The notes: generated by a model not told the origin, from the letters alone. A stretch of DNA of 64,000 bases from Epiperipatus broadwayi (GCA_028023455.1 JAQFVV010000255.1:186001-250000), one strand, 5' to 3'. Shown: positions 32,940 through 44,898, counted from the first letter of the stretch. Program-made: numbers and translations.

Positions 32940-33415
32940 GAGAGAAATTTAAAATTCTTAATAATTTCAAAATATAGTAATGCATAAAAACATTTTGAAA
33001 TTGTAACTATAACATTGATATCTATTCAAACAAAAAGCATAAAAAAAAGAATGGAGTATTAATATTTTTTTCTATAGCAAAATAAATGGATAATGCAAAT
33101 ATGATATGGCTTTAATAAAATGTATTATGGCAAACAAAGTATGTATTATTATTCCTAGATTTGCTTAATTAAAATGGCTATCTGTCTCCCTTCATATTAT
33201 CTTTAATACAAGGTGAATTGAAAAATCTTTCTGTGATAGAAACTCATTTGCAAACTTTCTTCTGTTTAATCTTTTAAACAGGAAGCAATGCCCACTTGAA
33301 AAAAAAGCATTTTAGTGCATTTAAAACTAAATATTCAAACCTATTTTTTAAAGTATATTTTAAAGTCTACTTATTTACATTTTTATAATTATATTTGTTA
33401 AAATTAAAAGAAAAA
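32940..33415. other. AT-rich non-coding stretch
   Basis: No supported feature. Confidence 0.4.
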
Positions 33416-33429
33416 GTAACAATTATGTA

Positions 33430-33530
33430 ATTTTTTTTTCCATATGTCAAATGCATTGACCGGGAAGTGAAACCGGGCCAGCTGCTTGGAAGGCAGATAT
33501 GCTAACCACTAGACCACCAACGCTTGACAA
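33430..33530 (-). mobile_element. tRNA-Gly-derived mini-SINE, copy 2
   Basis: The minus strand at 33453-33523 (71 bases) follows metazoan tRNA-Gly(TCC) closely: GCGTTGGTGGTCTAGTGGTT, AGCATATCTGCCTTCCAAGC (anticodon TCC) and a closing CAATGC. The T arm is damaged (CCCGGTTTCACTTCCCGG), so it is unlikely to be a working tRNA. TGTCA lies before and TGACA after it, able to lengthen the acceptor stem. The direct repeat AACAATTATGTA at 33418-33429 and 33531-33542 is a perfect 12-base target-site duplication; the sense-strand 3' tail is an A run. Confidence 0.8.
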
Positions 33531-33679
33531 AACAATTATGTATTTTAAAGCAATTTTATAAAATATAAAATTTTTTTTGAATATTTGCTATCTTTTTTAT
33601 TTGAAATGTGATTTTTTTTTGCTACAAAATAGGCTTTTTCATACCTGCACTTATATATATATATATATAATATATAGGG

Positions 33680-33705
33680 AGTTTGAACTCAGACTTTTAC
33701 ATATT
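33680..33705. repeat. Family A fold-back end fragment
   Basis: ATATAGGGAGTTTGAACTCA then GACTTTTAC matches one outer terminus of family A and then stops. It is a solo end. Confidence 0.6.
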
Positions 33706-33920
33706 TATTAAACTTTTAAAAAATAAAACAATAAATGCTACAATTAATTATGCATAATTAATTAATAATAAATACTAAGTATAATTAATAATATTTCTGT
33801 AGTGTAATATTCACTACACCACTTCTACACAAAGTAGGCACTGGTTTTTATCCACTTTTAACACCTTACGGAGTGGTGTAATCATAAACATAGGATCAAA
33901 GACATGTGAAATAGATGTAT

Positions 33921-33974
33921 GATCCCCAAGATGCATATTTTGTGCTGAACCAGTTCTCATTAATTGGCCAGATC
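33921..33974 (-). ncRNA. Decayed hammerhead-like motif, family H left
   Basis: Minus strand: GATC, TGG, CCAA, then TTAATGA in the CUGANGA position, a GAACTGGTTCAGCA stem II region, CAAAA in the GAAA position, TATGCATC, then TTGG, G, GATC. The stem I design (4 outer pairs, bulge, 4 inner pairs) is that of family A although the sequence differs. The core is mutated. Confidence 0.35.
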
Positions 33975-34521
33975 ACAATCTCTTACACATATCTTTATTA
34001 TTGTTCATTATATATAGATAGTCAATTACTATTAGAGTTTAATTAATGTGTCAAACTTACCATCCTTATAACTTTGACACAAATGACTTAATGGAAGTAC
34101 ATTAATAATTGGTATTAGTTATTCATTGTAGTAGAGATTATCTGCTTAATAAATAATATTTCTATAGTGTAATTTTCACTACACCACTTTCCCACAAAGT
34201 AGAAACTCATTTCTATCCTCTTTTAACATCTTGCAGAGGGATGTAGTTATAAAGATATGACCAAAGTCATAGGAAAAAATGTATGACCCCCAAGATGTAC
34301 CTTTCCTTTTGAACCAGTTATTACCTTGCATGAGAGTAGTGTAGTGAAAATTATGCAATAGAAATATTTATTGCAAGGATAATACTAACCTAATGAATGA
34401 CTAATGCAAATTTATTAATATACATTCATTAAGTGGCTTGTGTCAAAGTTGTGAGGGCAATAAGTTTGACACATTCATTAAACTGTACTGAACAATGATA
34501 GAAATATGTGTAAGAGATAGT

Positions 34522-34576
34522 GATCTGGGCTAACTGATGAGTTCTGGTTCAGTACTAATTGTGTATTTTGAGTGAC
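34522..34576 (+). ncRNA. Decayed hammerhead-like motif, family H right
   Basis: GATC, TGGG, CTAA, intact CTGATGA (34534-34540), stem II GTTCTG/CAGTAC around GTT, but CTAA replaces GAAA and the closing strand TTTTGAGTGAC no longer pairs well. Its relation to the left-arm motif supports descent from a ribozyme. Confidence 0.35.
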
Positions 34577-34759
34577 ATGCATTTGTGCATGACTTTGATT
34601 ATATTGTTATTACATTCGTCCACAAAGTATTAAAAGTAGATAGAAACTAGACCTTACCTTGCATGATAGTGATATAGTGAACATTACACTACAGAAATAT
34701 TATTCATTAAGTGAATAATCTCTAATCTAATGAATAATTAATAAAAGTTATTAATAAGT

Positions 34760-36140
34760 ATAATTAAAATTTGAGAAATGTTCATGTAATTTTTGTCAAA
34801 TTGCTTAAAAAAGCATCAACCAAGTGAATTAAAGATGTCAAACAAAAAAAAAAGTGCCCATTAAAAATAAAAAATTAAAAATCTTTCCATCCGTTGATAA
34901 AAAATGTAATTAAAATTGTAATGTTTTTAAAAATTAATATACAAATTACAAGACTCTAGAGTGTGTCTTTCTGTAAAGTGTAATTTTAATAATTCCACTT
35001 TGTCAATGAGATTCCATAAAGAAATGTTAATATTTGATCTCCAAGTAAAATTTTGTTCCAAAACTGTTATAATAATTATATTTAAAAGGAAAATATTTGT
35101 TTACAACTAGTATTTGCTTAAACATTAGATAATACAATGATATTCACATGTATTTAATATTTACTAAGAAAATTACAAGAGATTTTATAATGAAGTACAA
35201 TTTGGAAAAAATTATGTATTGTTAATTTATTTATTTTAGTTAATAAAAATGATATTATTATTGTGGAAAAAGAATAGAAATGTGCAGTTTTTAAATATAT
35301 TTTAGGATATTTAAATTGATATAGATGAATCAACATATCAATATTAATAGCAGTAAAAGTATGAAGTAAAATGAGATAAGGAATATACAGGAATAATTAT
35401 GAATAAATAACATTATAAAAAAGAATTAACTTTAAATATCTTATATCAAATAAATAATTTTTAAAAATGTATAAATTAATTTATGTTTATTTTGGAAATC
35501 AAATTGATTCTAAATTGCTTGTTTTTATCATTATTTTTGAAATGAAAGAGTGTCACAATTATAAAATAGTACTTATAAATGAAATATTGATTATTGAATG
35601 AAAGATAATAAAAATTATCATTTACTTTGCTATGATAACAATAATTTATATGTTAACTAAATATGAAAGAGTATGTTTTAGTCCTAGCTAAATTTAATTG
35701 GTCTACAATATTATGGGATATATCTGAAAGCTAAATTTATGATTGGCTGCCAAAACATCAAATTCTGCTATTATAGCTTGGTGTTTATGCTGTTTTAATA
35801 ATCTACATCAGTTACTAATGTTTAATTTTATTCACAAATATTATTTATTAAAATTAAGTTTTTAAATATAGTTGCTGTATTGGTTTTTAGAATTATGTAA
35901 ATATCATCATTCTCTTATTCATAAATTGTTTGACAAATCCTTTCTGAGTTATTTTAAATAAGGAGAGTGTGTTTTTCTTATCAGTATTATCAAATCTCTC
36001 TTCATCATTATGTTCGTTTTTGTTTTTTTTAACATGTTTAATTCTAAAGTATAAATATTTTTTGACTTACACTTAGATTTATATCATGAGATGCATCATA
36101 ATAATATAAATTATTTATTAAGTATATCTAAATAAGCAAA
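34760..36140. other. AT-rich non-coding stretch
   Basis: No supported feature. Confidence 0.4.
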
Positions 36141-36149
36141 ACTCACTAT

Positions 36150-36620
36150 ATGTATTGCCATACACAGCAAGCTAGAGTAATCAATGGATGCCAGAAGGCT
36201 TGTGCATAAAATCCCCATCTAATGCCTACTCATCCAATATCCTCAGACACCAAAATGTATGGGTACTGAACTGAATTTAGACCCATATGACTGTATAAGC
36301 TAATGGGCTTGGATTGAAAACATTAAGATGTTTTCAGTTTAAGACTCATAGTTTTGTGGTTAAGTGGAGATAAAAGGTGGCTGCTGGAGGGTTGCATTAG
36401 ATCCTAAGATCTAGGTGCAGTGCTCTCAGAGCCAAGGCTCTTCACTGATGAAGGCCACAAACCAGAAAGTAGTCTGGGGATATTGGATGAGTAGGCACTA
36501 GATGGGGATTTTATGCATGTGCAAACCTTCTGGCATCCATTGATTACTTTAGCTTGCTGTGTGTGTGGCAATACGTATAGTGAGTTTTGCCTGTTTTAAC
36601 AACATTTATACACAAGCATA
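36150..36620. repeat. Fold-back repeat, family E copy 3
   Basis: Outer arms GTATTGCCATACACAGCAAG and CTTGCTGTGTGTGTGGCAAT, then mirrored AATCAATGGATGCCAGAAGG and CCTTCTGGCATCCATTGATT. The left arm stops just outside the ribozyme; the right arm has a hammerhead-like motif and AGGTGGCTGCTGGAGGGTTG. Confidence 0.85.
36438..36481 (+). ncRNA. Hammerhead ribozyme-like motif, family E copy 3
   Basis: Stem I strand TCTTCA, core CTGATGA (36445-36451), stem II GG/CC around a CACAAA loop region, core GAAA (36465-36468), GUC (36472-36474), then TGGGGA. Stem I is 6 pairs with two G-U. The second stem III pair is lost (G opposite G), leaving only the A-U pair. Both core segments are intact. Predicted cleavage is after C36474. 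Confidence 0.55.
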
Positions 36621-36624
36621 AGAG

Positions 36625-38850
36625 GTTGTTGTCATATGATGTATATCTAAATATTGAGATGTTTAAAAGACTGATTACCGTTAGTGACAACAAGTTTCTT
36701 TCTTGGTATAGAAGTCAACACCCATGTCTATTTTTTTTCAGGAAATGTGTATATATTAAGGCATATTGGCATCAGACCATGACTTTGTATAGCCACTCCT
36801 TGTCAAATCTCTCTAATTGTGGGCATCTAGTTGCCATTAACTATAAGAAAAAATAAGAATACTACAAAACTTTAACCATGTGACATTTGGTGAGGTTGGT
36901 ATCATCTCTTTCACTATTTTTTTTGGTTAAATAGTGACCTTTGCCCTGAAATGGGATGTTTATGTCTATTTAACCATTTACAGACTGTGTTTTTATAAAT
37001 TACCTAATATAAAAAGATAAGATGAAAATTAAAAAACTCAGAGTTGAACTACTTAAAATAAAAGTGGAAATTTTATTTTTCATATATTTATATAGAAATT
37101 AATTTTGCGTCTTTTTATTCTATCAACTTATTTCATGCTTTGAAACTTTATTTTAAGACTTCTTAGTTGTTTTTTTTTATAAATTTAAAATCATTTATGT
37201 TTTACTTATGAATAATTTTATATTTAAGAATTTATATTTTTGTCTGGTTAATTGACCAGCAATGTGTTCCCACCCAATAAACTCTGTTATACCTGCAGCA
37301 TAAATAGTTAATGCTTGTTTAGATTATTAATATGTATGAGAAACAAAATAGAATTTCAAATTTAGATTCATTCTATCTTATTAAAAAATATTTTATGTAA
37401 AAATACAGTTTAATAATATATCTTTGTTTACCTCTATATTTTTAATTATAATGAATGTATACACACAAATATTTATAATAACAGATAGAGCATTACATCA
37501 TCATATAATTCATAAATAAATTACACTGTTAAGCTTACATATTTGAATAGATACAGTAAACTTATATGCGTGATTTTCTGAAAAGAAATTTATTAACTTG
37601 ATACAGTTCTTTGAAATCACACAAGAAATTAATCTCATATTTAATTTGTTCCAAAAATTATAACGTCTAATTTTTGGATTTATTATCTTAGAAATGCATT
37701 AATGTATCATATGAATAAAATATTAACGTTTTCTGATTATTATTTTTTTGCTTACTGTTATATGCATTTCAGCTTATTAGATAACTTATTTTTTTCAATG
37801 CTTCTTATTGTAAAATTAATAAGTAAACATCTATTTGTTTCTCTTGAATTAAGATCAGTTATAGAAAATATTTGTTGTTGTTTTTTTGAAAAAAGGCGAA
37901 TTAAAAATTTTTTAAACTAATTTCTTATAATGTTTTATGATATGCTGTCTTAAACCAGGATTTCATCAAGATAAAATCTTATTTCCACTTTGGAGACAAT
38001 TAATTTTAAGTATTAATACATATTATTTGCAGAGTAGGTCATTGGAAGATTGTTATCCATCAACTTTTTTCAAAAAATGAAAATCTTAAATTAAATTGAA
38101 ATGATTTTTAAACCAAGAAAGACAAAGCAGAAACATTGTTTTTATGATAATTTGACTTATTAATTTACAGAGAATTATTGAGCTGCAATTTTTATATTTT
38201 ACTTTAAATGTTTATAATTATTCATTTGGATGCAGAAAGGATTTTGAAATTAATTGGATAAATTTTTGAAGTCTGTATATGTTCTTATCACTGCTGCTAT
38301 TGACATGTGATTATTCATATGATAAATGTTTACATTAATTAATACATGAGTTTAATATTTTTATCTTAAGACCAAGAAATATTATGGTCTTGCTTCTTAG
38401 TGGTCTGATAAATTTTTAACTCAAACATTTAAAAAAAAAAAAAAAAGAAATATGTACATGAGTGAATGCATAGTTTATATCTACAGTTACAAAAACAAAC
38501 TAAGGAGGCTGTAAGTCATCATCCAAGACAATTTTCAGTAATGAGATGAAGAGGGTGCTAAAATTTCTCCTATAGTAGATGTAAGCTGCCAATTGACAAT
38601 AATCTTTTATTTAATTATTTACAAACAGTAGATCAAATAACAATGAAGAAAAATTGCATGAAAGAAACAAACACTCTTTAGTTTCACAATTTGTAAATTA
38701 GAAGAAAAAGTGAAGTAACAATTGATTTGAAAAATGGTCATATACTTTGGTGAAAATCTATGAATACATGTACAAGTGGAATAAGATTAATTATAAATAA
38801 AAATAGATAAACAACATTATGGAGATTAATGGTGTATCAGATAGAATGGC
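36625..38850. other. AT-rich non-coding stretch
   Basis: No supported feature. The 72- to 89-codon frames at 36587 and 37702 have no recognised motif and AT-driven residue use. Confidence 0.4.
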
Positions 38851-38854
38851 AACT

Positions 38855-39045
38855 TGTTGGAACATAACCTGGATTTTTACATAGATGTACAGAATGCTTT
38901 GGATCAGATCAAACAACAGTTTAAAATTTTCATGGAAGATTTGGAAGCTAGAATCAGAAAATAATTCAAAGATGAAAGTGCTTTGGATAAATTTCAGTAC
39001 AGAGAGATAAATGAGAGTTTGGAATTTGTGGAAAAAGAAAATCTA
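38855..39045 (+). pseudogene. Possible LINE ORF1-like coiled-coil remnant
   Basis: The translation runs DVQNALDQIKQQFKIFMEDL, EARIRK, stop, then FKDESALDKFQYREINESLE. The heptad-like spacing of hydrophobic and charged residues suggests a coiled coil such as those in LINE ORF1 proteins. It is interrupted by a stop and ends in the microsatellite. No RNA-binding motif is seen. Tentative. Confidence 0.25.
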
Positions 39046-39292
<247 letters not shown>

Positions 39293-40639
39293 TTTCAACA
39301 ATAATCTTTGTTAATCCTTTAGGCTACATGGCATTCCATAACCTTGATTACAAGGGTTACAGGTACAAATCTGGTGTCATATTAAAAGTTAAATACAGTC
39401 ATTAAATTAATCTTGATTGTTGTTCTTTTAATTGTCAATCCCATAATATAGTAGAGTGGCAACTTGTAATTTATGTAGCACAAAATCAAGCCATGGGTGC
39501 TGTACAAAGAACAAAGTTAATTCAGAGTAGAATTCCAGATGGTGGCAGTCAGCAGAATGTGATAAATGTGGAGCAAATTCTGTAGTCCAGTGGTGGATGA
39601 AGTGGAAGGCAATTAGTGATTGTGAGATTTATTCTCAATAATATTTGAGGTTAATGAACGGTACCATCAAATGCTATTCAATGAGGTTATTGTTGGATTA
39701 TGATCTATTATAGCTTGGATAGTTGTCTAAGCAGTGACCAAGTAGCAGCAAAAATATCTGGGGGTGCAGTCTTGTTGTCCCATGCCTCGATTTGTTGGAG
39801 CTTATTGTTGAATGTAACTGGATGTCTTCTGGTGTTGTTGCCAATGGTAAAGATGCAGTGAGTGCACCAGAATGCAAACAGAGTTAAAGTTGTTGCATGT
39901 GCGGTGGGAGGGTGTATCTTCTGATAGGATTGAATTAGTTGTTGTATAGATGCAACTAGTCATTTATACATATTTAGCATGATAGCCCTGATTTGGTTGA
40001 GGGCTTGACACTACTGAAAGAATTGTTGCTGAGTTTTTTCTGCCAGATTACATTAGATGCAGAATGGATTTATATTTTTATATAGATGGTAATAGTGGAG
40101 AAAATATGATGTCGGCAATGCATGTAGGTTAAGACGAACTAGGAAATTGGAAAAGACTTATGCTCCAGGGACCATCTTTTGAAGGAGCAGAGTAGGTGGA
40201 AGTTATGGATACCAAGCATGGGAAAAAGATAATCTTTGTTGGCCCCTGGATATAGGATAATCTTTGTTGGTCCCTGGATATAATGTAGCATATGTTTTCC
40301 AGTATATGTATTTATTAGTCATGGAAAATGTTGATCAGTTGGATGCTGATAGGATTGATTGGTAAAGTGTTATTAGAAATTTAGCTGATGTAGGGGGAGG
40401 TCTATCAGTATGGATCACTTCTAATAGTGATAGTAGTACTGGGAATGTTTGAACAATTAATGCAATTGAATTTATGGCTTTTTGGATGTAGAATACTTGG
40501 GTACTCTGAGACCCAAATCATTATTAATGGGTGGTCAACTAAGTCTCTTAGATGAGATTGAAACTGTCTTCCTGCCCCATAGTAGCTTATTGCAGAGAGA
40601 GGAGATGGCAGAATTAAATAATTTTGAAAATTTAACAAT

Positions 40640-42074
40640 AGGCAAATAATGTGTAATCTTAATCATTATGATTACATTGAATAGGTGAATTATTGCATAA
40701 AGGGAGAGATAAGTTTTGGCAAGGGAGTTGGTAATCTGTATAGCATTTTAATTAAGCTTGTTTTGTAAGGTGTTCTTCATTGTTAGTGATTCCATGTAAA
40801 ATGGGAAACCTAAGAAGGGGCTTGCCTTTCCCTGGAATATTTGAGTGTATGGCTTGTTGGTATATATAAACCAAGCTGCTATTTTACTCATGTTAAATCT
40901 AAGTTTATATGTGGCAGTATATCAATTGAGGATGCTTTGCAATGTGGTAAGATGCTAATGAGATGGCAGGAAGATAGTGACTTCATCAGTGAATGCTATG
41001 CATGGAATATATTGGTGAGTATGTATAATTTGGATGCCTGAAAATTTCTCTTGTATATGTTTTAATAGATTTGTATAGAAAATAGAGAGCAGTGCAAAGA
41101 GTTGAACCTTGGGAGATGGATTGTGTAGAGGTAAATGATAGTGAACTTCTCCCATTAAGAGTGATATGTATCTCTCTGCACTGCAGTAAGTTTGGTAATT
41201 AAGTAAAGCAGAGTACTTGAAATGCTGCTGTTAGCTAGCATATCATTTAGAATTGAAATAGACACAGAGTCAAATGCAGACTCTATATCTAGCTGAACTG
41301 CAATTGGAGCATATTTTTTCAGTTTTGAATTGAGTTCAAGACTGCTTTATACATCAAGCCTGTATGTCAAAAAAGCCATTTTTTTTTGCAAACTGCATAT
41401 TAGAAATTAGTGGAAGAAGATGTGGTGCTAGATGATCCTTTACCACTTTTTTCAGTATCTTAATTCCCAATGGACCCATGGAAATTGGATGAAGGTTGGT
41501 TAGAGTAGTAGTTCAGTATGGTTTTTGTTAATGGTACAATTGAGATTGGATATAGACCTTTGATATCATATATCCTTTGGGATATACACAGAGGTATAGT
41601 GCAGTAAAGTGCCTAAGATGGACAAAAACAAAAGCTGGGATTCCATTGCAACCTGGGTGACATGGGTTATTTATAGTGGCAAGCTTTTCAGAAAATTGTA
41701 TGGTTTGGAATGGGGTCTTGATATCAGGTGGCCCAAATAGGTCTGAAGGTGGTGTGAATGCATTGTTGATTTGTAACTTCTGCTTGAAATATTGGTATAT
41801 AGGATTAATCATGTTATAGGCTGCGCACATATTACCATCAACTTGGAATGCCATAGGAACTTTTACTGTGGATGGGTGGCCCAGGGCCCAGCAAATGTAT
41901 GCCCAGGTCTAGGTATGTTGATGGGAAAGACAAATTTCTTCTTTTCTTAATGGCAAGATATTCTTTAAATTGATTAGTGGTTTTTTGATAAGCCTGGGAA
42001 AGTGCATGTAATTGTTGATGAGTATGATGTGCAGGATTCATTAATATAATCTGTGTATGCAATTGATCAGCCAA
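40640..42074 (-). pseudogene. LINE reverse transcriptase domain, degenerate
   Basis: From the start near 42074, MADQLHTQIILMN and the QAYQKTTNQFKEYLA helix link endonuclease to RT. Then FQTIQFSEKLATINN, HPGCNGIPAFVF (compare APG.DGIP), LHPISMGPLGIKILKKV (NYRPISL....K..EK), LLPLISNMQFAKKNGFF (S..Q.GF), NPSPKVQLFALLSIFYTNLL in place of G..QG..LSPLLF.IY.ND, and CIAFTDEVTIF in place of YADD. The catalytic YADD is altered to FTDE. Frame breaks occur between the blocks. Cellular role when intact: target-primed reverse transcription of its own RNA. Confidence 0.7.
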
Positions 42075-42289
42075 TGCCAGATGTCAGGAGAGTGGAGGTG
42101 CACTGCATGTGAGATGTTGGATATTAACTGATATTATATGAATGATATTATATGTATAAAGGTGAGACACCTTTGGACTGGATCAAGTTCTATTTGTTCT
42201 AATTTCTGCAACATAATAAATGTTTCAGAGGTTTGTGAGGGTAGAAGAACTCAATTTTTTTTTTTTGTAAATGGATAATTGTGATGTGT

Positions 42290-42835
42290 AGTTCATTGAC
42301 ATTCAGAGTGGTGAGAGAAAAACATAGGATTAAGGTCAAGTTGAATTAAATGATGTAGAATTGGTGAGTAAAAGGAAAGATCGATGAGTGAGGCATGCTG
42401 CTTATTATGGAATGTGACAGAGTTGGAAGGCAAAAAGCCCTGACCACTCATAAGTGGAAAGATTATCAGGTGAAACCATTTTAACATGAATTTTTGATAA
42501 TCAAGATTGAAATCTCCCATTAAAACAGTTGGATGAGAAGGAGTTAATTTTCAGAATAATAATTAGTTGAAATAACAGTATTAACAGGAGAGATCTATGC
42601 AAATATAATATTTAATGTTGTAATACGGCTGTAAAATGTGGTGATCAAGAGATTTGAGTCTATACAAATAATCTTGAATAATGAGAATGGACATCTGGGA
42701 GTGATAACAAGACCAGTTCCTGCTGATGGTAAAGATGTGTCCCTGGAGCAGACACAGAAGCCCTGTTTATTGATATAAGCAGCAGTCAATCTGGGATTCA
42801 TTGTATATTTTAATCTCAAGAAATCCAAGCACATG
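42290..42835 (-). pseudogene. LINE AP-like endonuclease domain, degenerate
   Basis: Two frames. At 42595-42834 the text is CLDFLRLKYTMNPRL and GTGLVITPRCPF, matching the Q..CLQE...... and GG.aIlI segments of exonuclease-endonuclease-phosphatase domains. At 42293-42520 MGDFNLDYQKF holds the GDFN catalytic motif, followed by SVTFHNKQHASLIDLSF, matching PT.......S.IDL.F, and SHHSECQ in place of SDH. The domain order fits the N-terminal part of LINE ORF2. The gap and shift between the two frames show decay. Confidence 0.75.
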
Positions 42836-43538
42836 ATGTTGTATGCTGCTTGTCCACTTTTTTAATTGTAAAAGTTTGGTCACTGAATTGATACCTCAAA
42901 CATTAAGTGCAGTAATTTTTAGTTTCATTTATCAGGGTTTTTTAAGTTAATTCTAATTGTCAGTCAGGGTGAGTGTGAATTTTTAATGTTTTCAGGAAAG
43001 TCTGGTTATATTATTATGAATTTATATTGGTGGTTGATCAGTAGTTAACAATATTTCCAGCCCAGCTGTTGAGTTTGTTTGTTGTTCATGGGAGGTAGGG
43101 GTAGATTGATCTGTGGAGTCAGGTAATGGGCATTTACTTTGCATGAGGGTGTTACTGGTTTCAATAGGGTCCATGTCCAGCATCAACAGGTCAATCACAT
43201 CTGTTTTTGGTTTTTTACATTGCCAAGTCCTGGGGAGGGGGGGCATCCAGGTTTCTTTTTGTTTCATTAGAAGTGTTGGGGAGGGAGATGGCTGGTATAA
43301 TAGAGAAATTGTTTCCATGATATGTGTTAATGCTTTATTATGAATAATACAGTCATTGTCATATATATGATTATAAATAAGAGCTTCTTTGACAGTATTA
43401 GCCTTATTTGAGACAGTGTTGGCTTCAATTGTTGCATTGGGAGTTTTGGAAACAATATTCTCTGAGTCAGGGGTTGTTTGTATATCAATTAAATTGGCAC
43501 AATTATCATTCTCATTATCTGCCTCATGGAGTTTCATA

Positions 43539-44479
43539 TCAATAGGTGGTGGAGTAAGGAGGTATATGATGGGTAGTACTTGGATGAATAAACTCTTGGT
43601 TATTTATGGGTGTAATCATGAAAAGATTTGTTAGGTGATCAGCTGGTTTTTCTGAAAGTGAAGATTGGAGATGACTACATTGCACTGATAAATGACCCCA
43701 CTGGTGACAGGAGTAGCACTGGGTTTTCAATTCTCTGATAAGCATAGATTAGCTTCTTGATCAAGGATTTGTGTTGGAATTATGTTTGGATCAATGTCAT
43801 GATGCAGTTGTAATTTGAAATCATAGCTGTTACTATTGATGGGTTAGGAATATTTTTCAAATATATGGGGTGAAAGGTCATAACTTTACCAAATGGTTGC
43901 ATCATATGCTAGAAATCTTGAAGGGTATATCCCAAGTAGATGTTTTTGAGTATGCTTGTGATACAGTTAGCGATCTGGATTCACTGTAACTAAGGCAATG
44001 TTTCCATGGGTTTTTATTTGTTTTTGAAATCAGTCTCTCTGTGTGGTCTAAAAGAACTTGATTATCAAATACCTGGGATTTGGATGGTCAGCAATACATG
44101 CAATGGTATTCCACAGCCCATGTAAAGATATTGCATCAAATAATTGCCTGGGGAATTTATGAAAAGAAATGTTGATGTCTGTAGTAGATAGAATTATGAA
44201 CATATTAAAAAAAAAATTTTTAAAGTTGAAAATAATCCTCTTGGGAACAAATTGTTGAACTTTTCATTTGTTATTATAAAAGAATCTGTCTTCTAAAGTA
44301 TAGAGAGGGGATTGGGATTCTTGGATATTGAGATCCAGTTCTCTGATGTCATTAGGAGTGGTTTTTCTATATCTTCCAACTGACATGGGACTAGTTGACA
44401 AATTGCTGCTTTTGTTATCAATATCTATTGGACTATTATTATTGGGCTGTTGATGGTTAATTTTATTAACATTTATCAT
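43539..44479 (-). pseudogene. LINE ORF1 (gag-like) with CCHC zinc knuckle, degenerate
   Basis: The N-terminal frame 44264-44479 starts MINVNKINHQQPNNNSPIDI and is rich in Asn, Ser and Pro. The frame 43539-43745 contains CYSCHQWGHLSVQC, a C-x2-C-x4-H-x4-C zinc knuckle typical of LINE ORF1 and retroviral-type gag nucleocapsids, where it binds RNA. The following frame 43022-43537 (171 codons, acidic, Thr/Pro-rich) may be the rest of ORF1 or the start of ORF2. The segments between them are broken. Confidence 0.65.
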
Positions 44480-44894
44480 ATGTTTATATTATCTTTGACC
44501 TTTGGAATTTAGTATTAGTAAAATTAGTATTTGAAATATTACTTTTATTATTTATAACTATTGGATTATTACATTTGCTACTGACCTGGCATTATTTTTA
44601 AGATCATTACCATCTGTTTGTACTATCTTTGAACTTTGGTCTTTGTGTTAATAAAATTGGTGCCAGCCACCTGGTCATGTGACATCTCGGTCGCCATATT
44701 AATCACTAAATTATCATGACAAATTACTTAATTTGTAAATTTTGTATGACAAATTTAGACAAATTAATAAACGAAGTATGAATCAATTGAAGATAAAATT
44801 TTGTAATAAGAGATAAGAATTTTATCTTATCAAATGAAAACTTTAAATGAATTTTAAGCGAATAGAATTGGAGCTTTTTACCGGAGATGTTGAT

Positions 44895-44898
<4 letters not shown>

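Larger units (their letters stand above)
33775..34750. repeat. Fold-back/inverted repeat cluster, family H
   Basis: Repeated blocks in both orientations: TTTCTGTAGTGTAATATTCA, CACTACACCACTT, CCCCAAGATG, CATTCATTAAGTG and TTTGACACATTCATTAA. At least two inverted units plus a partial direct repeat (around 34160-34330) are present. HHR-like segments lie at 33921-33974 (minus) and 34522-34576 (plus). Confidence 0.7.
39297..44705 (-). mobile_element. Nearly full-length non-LTR retrotransposon (LINE) with (AAT)n tail
   Basis: Minus-strand element of about 5.4 kb. Its 5' end is near 44705 (GATTAATATGGCGACCGAGA, then TGTCACATGACCAGGTGGCT). ORF1 relics with a CCHC zinc knuckle span about 43540-44479, an AP-type endonuclease domain 42290-42835, RT 40640-42074, a 3' region to 39297 and the (AAT)n tail. 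ORF1 with CCHC, AP endonuclease and RT plus a TAA-type tail is the plan of I-like LINEs, but clade assignment is inference. It is noticeably less AT-rich than the flanks. Many stops show it is inactive. A 90-base piece of the same 3' end lies at 44992-45078. Confidence 0.75.

Noticed and set aside
33453-33523. Functional tRNA-Gly(TCC) gene
   Set aside because: The T arm is damaged, and target-site duplications plus an A-rich tail show a retroposed SINE.
41528-42074. Separate small genes on the minus strand
   Set aside because: They are fragments of the RT of the 39.3-44.7 kb LINE.
43113-43634. Plus-strand frames of 76-81 codons
   Set aside because: Shadows opposite the LINE ORF1 region, without motifs.
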